Notes under the pieces: generated by a model | What the model was told of the DNA's origin: nothing | The model's input: only the letters and a program-made list of their open reading frames with translations | Databases searched by the model: none | Source: Coriobacteriia bacterium | GTDB lineage: Bacteria; Actinomycetota; Coriobacteriia; Anaerosomatales; JAENZW01 | Direction: 5' to 3' | Length of the DNA stretch: 10,396 bases | Assembly (NCBI GenBank): GCA_029858605.1 | Contig: JAOUET010000055.1 | Coordinates: 1-10,396 of the forward strand | Shown: piece after piece, positions 6,653 through 10,396 of the stretch | Position numbering within the stretch: position 1 is the first letter of the stretch | Layout of the letters: the number at the start of each line of letters is the position of its first letter | Translations under genes and position numbers: made by a program

Positions 6653-6684
6653 ATGCCTGGACATCGTACGATAATGACAGGCAT
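6653..6684. promoter_or_regulatory. Nested palindrome between cheR and the receiver gene
   Basis: ATGCCTG (6653-6659) and CAGGCAT (6678-6684) are perfect 7-bp inverted arms. Between them lies the perfect 10-bp palindrome ATCGTACGAT (6663-6672), centred one base from the centre of the outer arms. The inner part overlaps the -10-like hexamers TACGAT (6667-6672) and GATAAT (6670-6675); the best -35 candidate, CTGAAG at 6646-6651, is weak. This is the largest gap in the cluster (73 bp). It may be an operator over an internal promoter, or an mRNA hairpin that sets relative expression. No T-run follows, so it is not a classical terminator. Confidence 0.45.
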
Positions 6685-6713
6685 GGGCGTGTTTGTGCGG
6701 AGGGGAGTCCGTA

Positions 6714-7094
6714 ATGGCTGGTGCGCGTATCCTGGCTGTCGATGACAGCCCTACCATCCTGGAGATGATCAAAGCCATCCTCGTGTCCGGAGGATACGAG
6801 GTCATCACCGCTACGGACGGTGCGGAAGCGCTCGAAACCGCAAGGGCCGAGATGCCCGATTTGATCCTGCTCGACGTCATGTTGCCGAAGCTCGATGGCT
6901 ACCGCGTATGCCGGCTGCTCAAGTTCGACCAGAAGTACAAAGGCATCCCGATCATCATGCTCACCGCCAAGACGGAAGAGCAAGCGATGGCTACTGGTAT
7001 CCGCACTGGCGCGAACCAGTACCTGACCAAACCAATCGAACCGGAACGACTGCTGGAAGCGGTTGCAGAGGAACTCCAGAAGGCCGAGGGCTAG
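6714..7094 (+). CDS. Single-domain response regulator (CheY/PilG-like)
   Basis: A 126-residue stand-alone receiver domain with no output domain. The acidic pocket is D10-D11 (ILAVDDSPT), the phosphoacceptor is D54 (LILLDVMLPKLDGY), the switch threonine is T84 (IIMLTAK) and the conserved lysine is K106 (YLTKPIEP). All are present, so it should be phosphorylatable by a CheA-type kinase. Such single domains carry the output of chemosensory systems to flagellar or pilus motors, or act as phosphate sinks. Placement before a PilB-like gene favours a pilus- or surface-behaviour role, as for PilG/PilH, but the sequence alone does not distinguish them from CheY. ATG 6714 is fixed by GGAGGGGAG at 6699-6707; an upstream in-frame start at 6693 lacks one. 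The next gene begins 12 bp downstream. Confidence 0.93.
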   Translation: MAGARILAVDDSPTILEMIKAILVSGGYEVITATDGAEALETARAEMPDLILLDVMLPKLDGYRVCRLLKFDQKYKGIPIIMLTAKTEEQAMATGIRTGANQYLTKPIEPERLLEAVAEELQKAEG

Positions 7095-7106
7095 GAGACT
7101 CTCCGC

Positions 7107-9011
7107 ATGGCCGAGGGCACCTCGATCACAACTCGGGTTCTCGACTCGCTCGTGTCCGCGGGTCTCGTGACCGTTGAGCAGCTGTCTTCGATCAACGAGG
7201 CCGCCGAATCGTCCGGAAAGACGCCCGGGGACGTCCTTGTCGAGCGAGGGATGATGACCGGGCCCGATCTTGCGACCGTGCTGGAAGAGGAACTCGGTAT
7301 TCCTGCGGTGGATCTGTCGAGCTACGCCCCCGACGAAGATGCCCTCAAGCTAGTCCCTATGTCGGTCGCGCGCGAGCGGAACGTGCTGCCGCTGTTCGAG
7401 ATCGAAGGCATGCTGACGGTGGCCATCGGGGATCCTCTCGACGTGTTCAAGCTCGACGAGCTGGGCGTGCAGCTCGGACTCGAGATAGAGGCAGTCCTTG
7501 CGGACTCTGCTTCGGTGAAGGGCGCGATCGTCCAGTACTACGGCGACCTGGGGCCCGCAGCCGAAGGGGCAGCGCCGCCGCCCCCTCCGGTCGTCGAAGA
7601 CGCCGTCGCGCTGGTCGAGGAAGACGCCGTCGCGCTGGTCGAGGAAGAGCCGGAGTTCGACGTTGCGGACTTCTTCGAAGCCCCCATCGAGGGTGAAGCT
7701 GAGGCTGCGCCGGTTATTGCCGAGCCCGTTGCCGACGCCGTGATCGAGCAACCAGTGGAAGGAGTTCCGGCTGCCGCCGAGACGCTCGAGCAGGTGGTCA
7801 AAGCCGAAGCGCCCGAAGGACCGCCGGCCGTCGATCTCGATGTGCTTGCGGTTGCCGACACTGGCCGAGTAGCCATTCTCGTGACGGAAATCCTGGAGAA
7901 TGCGGTGCTTCGCGGTGCCTCGCGTGTGCACATTCTCCCTTACAAGAACGACTTCTTCCTGGTGTACCGGGTAGGAGGTCGGCTCGAAAGGGTCTCCAGC
8001 GCACCACTGTCGATGCAGGCGGCGCTCGTCGAAGGGTTCAAGAACTTCGCGCGCCTCGGTTCGGTCAAGTCCTCCCAGCCGGCACTCGGCCGCCTCAAGA
8101 CTCGTATCGCCGAGAAGGATCTCGTCGTGACGGTCTCGTCCGTGCCGACCGTGGCCGGCCAGCGGATGGTGATCTCCTTGGCTTCGGACAAGCCGACGCC
8201 GCGAGAGCTGCGGGAGCTTGGAATGAGCGAGGCCGAAACGAAGGCCCTGCAAGCCATGGTGGAACGCGGTCGAGGCATACTCCTGGTATGCGGGCCGGTG
8301 GCAGGCGGGCGCAGCTCGACGTACTACGCCCTGCTCGCACATGCGGCAGCGGCCGGCAAGACCGTCTATTCGGTCGAGGAGACCATCGACTACGAGATTC
8401 CGGCGGTCGCGCAGGTGCTCGTCAACCCGGGGTCGCCCATAGGGCCCGCGTCCTACTTCGCCGCGGGGATCCGCCAGGACACCGACGTGATGGCGATCGA
8501 TCCCGTCCAATCTGTCGAGGAGATCCATCTCGCCGTCGAGGCGGCCGGGATGGGCAAACTCGTCATCGCGACCTTCTCCGCCGGCGACATCGTCAGCGGC
8601 GTGCGTCGGATGCTAGATTTCGGAGCGGAGTCGGTGAGCCTGGCTGCGGCACTCACGCTGGGTGTCGGCCAGCGTCTTGTTCGCCTGAACTGCCCGAACT
8701 GCTCGCAGGAGTCGCAGAGCCCTATCGCTGAGAAGATTCCCGGCGCGAAGAAAGGGATGACGACGAAATCCGGCTCCGGGTGTCCGAACTGTCGCAAGAC
8801 GGGGTTTGCGGGCGCAACAGGCATCTTCGAGGTCCTGCCCTTCACCGAGCCGGTCCGAGCGAAGATCGCAAAGGGCGCTTCTGCCGAAGAGATCGCGCAG
8901 GCGGCGCGAGCCGCCGGTATGCGTCCCATGAGCGCTTCGGGTCTGGCAAGGGTCCAAGAGGGCGTCGTGAGTCCGGAAGAGCTGAACCGCGTGTTGCGGT
9001 TCGCGGAGTAG
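7107..9011 (+). CDS. GspE/PilB-like protein with degenerate ATPase motifs
   Basis: A 634-residue protein with the layout of type IV pilus/type II secretion ATPases. The GspE N-terminal (MshEN-type) domain covers about 9-147. An acidic Pro/Ala/Glu-rich linker covers about 148-240. The N2-like part (ASRVHILPYKNDFFLVYRVGGRL, about 271-293) and the RecA-like core (about 340-530) follow. A four-cysteine zinc motif (C529, C532, C559, C562) is intact, followed by TGIFEVLPF. The catalytic motifs are lost: Walker A reads GPVAGGRSST (396-405) with R402 in place of lysine, Walker B reads RQDTDVMAIDPVQS (456-469) where the family has the GEIRD glutamate, and the His box reads ATFSAGD (488-494) without histidine. 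It is therefore probably a non-hydrolysing pseudo-ATPase with a structural or regulatory role. The reading frame is unbroken, so it is not a decayed gene. ATG 7107 follows AGGAGA at 7093-7098. It sits between the receiver and CheW genes. Known PilB and PilT would be needed elsewhere. Confidence 0.88.
   Translation: MAEGTSITTRVLDSLVSAGLVTVEQLSSINEAAESSGKTPGDVLVERGMMTGPDLATVLEEELGIPAVDLSSYAPDEDALKLVPMSVARERNVLPLFEIEGMLTVAIGDPLDVFKLDELGVQLGLEIEAVLADSASVKGAIVQYYGDLGPAAEGAAPPPPPVVEDAVALVEEDAVALVEEEPEFDVADFFEAPIEGEAEAAPVIAEPVADAVIEQPVEGVPAAAETLEQVVKAEAPEGPPAVDLDVLAVADTGRVAILVTEILENAVLRGASRVHILPYKNDFFLVYRVGGRLERVSSAPLSMQAALVEGFKNFARLGSVKSSQPALGRLKTRIAEKDLVVTVSSVPTVAGQRMVISLASDKPTPRELRELGMSEAETKALQAMVERGRGILLVCGPVAGGRSSTYYALLAHAAAAGKTVYSVEETIDYEIPAVAQVLVNPGSPIGPASYFAAGIRQDTDVMAIDPVQSVEEIHLAVEAAGMGKLVIATFSAGDIVSGVRRMLDFGAESVSLAAALTLGVGQRLVRLNCPNCSQESQSPIAEKIPGAKKGMTTKSGSGCPNCRKTGFAGATGIFEVLPFTEPVRAKIAKGASAEEIAQAARAAGMRPMSASGLARVQEGVVSPEELNRVLRFAE
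7596..7643 (+). repeat. Perfect 24-bp tandem duplication in the pseudo-ATPase linker
   Basis: Two identical 24-bp units (7596-7619 and 7620-7643) lie head to tail and in frame, each encoding EDAVALVE (residues 164-171 and 172-179). The first five bases of a third copy follow. It lies in the disordered acidic linker after the N-terminal domain. Absence of any synonymous difference suggests a recent replication-slippage event that changes linker length by eight residues. Confidence 0.95.
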
Positions 9012-9024
9012 ACGAGCGAGGAAG

Positions 9025-9669
9025 ATGACCCCGCGCAAGAAGGCAGATGAGGCGAAGCCGGCCAAGAAGAAGACGACTCGACGTTCTTCGGCAAAGAAGA
9101 CGAAGCCGAAGGCTGCCGCTGCAAGAGCCAAGGAAGAGATCGCAGCGCCTGTTGTAGAACGGATCGAACCCGCCGATGCGGCGGCGGAGCCGGTCGCGGA
9201 CGCTTCGCAGGTTCCGGAGGCCACGCTCGAAGAAGTGCCGCAGGTGGACAAGATGGTCGCGTTCTTCCTCGGCGGGCAGCGATACGGGCTGCCTATCGAC
9301 GTAGTGCAGGAGATTCAGCAGATAGTCGCCTTCTCCGAAGTTCCCGCCCAGGGTGGAGCCGTCGTCGGCATGGTGAACCTGCGCGGCGCCGTGATTCCCG
9401 CAGTGGACATGCGCGTGCTGATGGGCCTTCCCGACCTCGAGTACACGCTCGAGACCCCGATGGTCATCACCAGGAGAGGACCGAGGCTCGTCGCGCTGGT
9501 CGTCGATGAGGTCGAGGACGTGGTCGAGGTGCCCCGAGGTTGCCTGCAGTCCGCGCCGGCCATGCATGCGCTCGGTGACAGGATGCTCGGTGTCTGCCGA
9601 TTCGAGACGGACCTCGTCTACCTGCTCGATGTAGAGCGGTTGCTGGGACCGCTGGACGTGCTCGGTTAG
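9025..9669 (+). CDS. cheW: CheW adaptor with lysine/alanine-rich N-terminal tail
   Basis: A 214-residue CheW-domain protein. CheW couples chemoreceptors to the CheA kinase in membrane-associated arrays. The CheW domain spans about 75-209: MVAFFLGGQRYGLPIDVVQEI, then GMVNLRGAVIPAVDMR at 115-130, then LVALVVDEVEDVVEV and the final strand LVYLLDVERLL. It is preceded by a 74-residue extension. Residues 1-38 are highly basic (PRKKADEAKPAKKKTTRR and so on), resembling a histone H1-like tail; residues 39-74 are acidic and Ala/Pro-rich. Plain CheW is about 150-170 residues, so the tail is an addition. It could bind nucleic acid, acidic partners or lipid headgroups; the sequence does not say which. 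The ATG is preceded by GAGGAAG (9018-9024). It lies 13 bp after the PilB-like gene and 8 bp before a second CheW. Confidence 0.93.
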   Translation: MTPRKKADEAKPAKKKTTRRSSAKKTKPKAAAARAKEEIAAPVVERIEPADAAAEPVADASQVPEATLEEVPQVDKMVAFFLGGQRYGLPIDVVQEIQQIVAFSEVPAQGGAVVGMVNLRGAVIPAVDMRVLMGLPDLEYTLETPMVITRRGPRLVALVVDEVEDVVEVPRGCLQSAPAMHALGDRMLGVCRFETDLVYLLDVERLLGPLDVLG

Positions 9670-9677
9670 GAGTCTTC

Positions 9678-10238
9678 TTGGACGACAACACTTCGCAGAC
9701 GACAGCAAGCGAGGAGTCCGCTCTCTCCGCAACGGCCGAGGAGATCCTGAGGCGGCGGGCGGCTTCGCTCGCCCAGGAGGCCGAGTCCGAAGAGGCGACG
9801 GACATGATGGGCATCCTGCTCTTCCGTCTGGCGGAGGAGTGGTATGCGGTAAGAGTCGAGGACGTCAGGGAGATCTACCAGGAGTACCTCGTGACTCCCA
9901 TTCCATGTGTGCCCGACTTCATCCACGGCGTCGTGAACATCAGGGGCGAGATCATCTCCGTCACCGACATCGCGATGGTGATGCGCCTGGGACGAGTGTC
10001 CACGGAAACGGACATGCCTCCGGCGATAGTCATCCAGAACGATGAGTGCGCCACTGCGATCGTCGTCGACGAGATCGGAGACATCGCCGACGTTCCTGCG
10101 GGTGGAATAGAACCGCCCTTGTCCACCATCGACAAAGTGCAGGCAGAGTTCATCGCGGGGTCGCTGCACGTCGACTCCAAGCTCGTCGGCCTGCTCAACA
10201 TCGAACGCGTACTGCAGCCCATCGGCGTGACCGACTGA
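9678..10238 (+). CDS. cheW: Second CheW adaptor
   Basis: A 186-residue CheW-domain protein, clearly different from the one just upstream. The domain spans about 43-182: MGILLFRLAEEWYAVRVEDVREI, VPDFIHGVVNIRGEIISVTDI at 78-98, AIVVDEIGDIADVP and LVGLLNIERVL at 169-179. The N-terminal 42 residues include a charged helix, AEEILRRRAASLAQEAE, of a kind often seen ahead of CheW domains in alternative chemosensory systems; its partner is unknown. The start is TTG 9678, supported by AGGAG at 9668-9672 with 5 bp spacing, and no ATG precedes the domain. The gene follows the first CheW by 8 bp. Two adaptors suggest either two receptor populations or a structural role in the array lattice. Confidence 0.93.
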   Translation: MDDNTSQTTASEESALSATAEEILRRRAASLAQEAESEEATDMMGILLFRLAEEWYAVRVEDVREIYQEYLVTPIPCVPDFIHGVVNIRGEIISVTDIAMVMRLGRVSTETDMPPAIVIQNDECATAIVVDEIGDIADVPAGGIEPPLSTIDKVQAEFIAGSLHVDSKLVGLLNIERVLQPIGVTD

Positions 10239-10261
10239 GAGGACCGGGGAGGCAAACTCTC

Positions 10262-10396
10262 ATGCTCAAGGGTCTAATCGACAAGTTCCGCAGCAGGCTC
10301 CTGTGGAAGTACTCTCTCGCGACCATCGGACTCGTGATCGTGTTCAACGTGATCCAGTGGGGAATCGCCTGGTTCGTCTTCGGCGAACAGATAAGG
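10262..10396 (+). CDS. Start of a membrane protein, probably a chemoreceptor (partial)
   Basis: Only the first 45 codons are present and the gene runs off the right edge. ATG 10262 follows GGGGAGG at 10246-10252. The visible protein has a basic amphipathic start (MLKGLIDKFRSRLLWKYSL) and then one hydrophobic segment at about 19-40 (LATIGLVIVFNVIQWGIAWFVF), the usual beginning of a methyl-accepting chemotaxis protein or sensor kinase. It is 23 bp after a CheW gene, and the window contains CheR but no receptor, so a methyl-accepting receptor is the best guess. No periplasmic, HAMP or signalling domain can be seen, so a histidine kinase remains possible. Confidence 0.6.
   Translation, partial: MLKGLIDKFRSRLLWKYSLATIGLVIVFNVIQWGIAWFVFGEQIR

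Noticed and set aside
7596..7643. Tandem repeat as a CRISPR or phase-variable promoter element
   Set aside because: It has two in-frame units without spacers, inside a coding region.
7350..8528. 392-codon minus-strand frame opposite the PilB-like gene
   Set aside because: It is a compositional shadow of the real gene: His/Arg/Asp-rich and without motifs.
7107..9011. Possibility that the PilB-like gene is a pseudogene or contains a frameshift
   Set aside because: The frame is unbroken from a good ribosome site to the stop, the zinc motif and N-terminal domain are kept, and the changes are confined to catalytic motifs.
8842..9732. Minus-strand frame opposite the first CheW
   Set aside because: It is a shadow frame; the CheW domain on the plus strand is unambiguous.

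Overview
This is a high-GC bacterial window with dense coding, strong AGGAGG-type ribosome binding sites and frequent GTG and TTG starts. Its contents (a COG2426 membrane protein, RDD protein, GYD protein, YkuD-type L,D-transpeptidase, and a DUF4388/CheR/CheW chemosensory cluster tied to type IV pilus machinery) fit an anaerobic or environmental high-GC lineage. A Coriobacteriia/OPB41-like actinobacterium is my best guess, but this is inference without a phylogenetic marker.

Left part (1-4215), miscellaneous housekeeping and accessory genes. A rightward run holds the 3' end of a COG2426 small multidrug-export-like membrane protein, a divergent uroporphyrinogen-decarboxylase-fold protein, and an overlapping small RDD-family membrane protein. 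A leftward endonuclease V gene converges on it. A GYD-domain gene diverges from endonuclease V across an 89-bp intergenic region. It is followed by an unrecognised membrane-anchored protein, and then a leftward, convergent L,D-transpeptidase-like gene.

Right part (4369-10396+), one rightward chemosensory cluster behind a plausible extended -10 promoter at about 4257-4284. The order is DUF4388 protein with two tandem MshEN-like (c-di-GMP-binding type) motifs, CheR methyltransferase with C-terminal TPRs, single-domain CheY-like receiver, a GspE/PilB-like protein whose ATPase motifs are all degenerate, CheW with a lysine/alanine-rich tail, a second CheW, and the start of a membrane protein that is probably a chemoreceptor. 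Gaps are 7-23 bp except for 73 bp between cheR and the receiver, which holds a nested palindrome.

How the genes may work together: the downstream receptor would signal through the CheW adaptors to a CheA outside the window. CheR would methylate the receptor for adaptation. The CheY-like receiver would carry the output. The most interesting element is the PilB-like pseudo-ATPase: it keeps the GspE N-terminal domain, the overall fold and the four-cysteine zinc motif, but has lost the Walker A lysine, Walker B glutamate and His-box histidine. Together with the MshEN-like motifs in the first gene, it suggests a chemosensory pathway that joins c-di-GMP or pilus-motor signals to receptor signalling.
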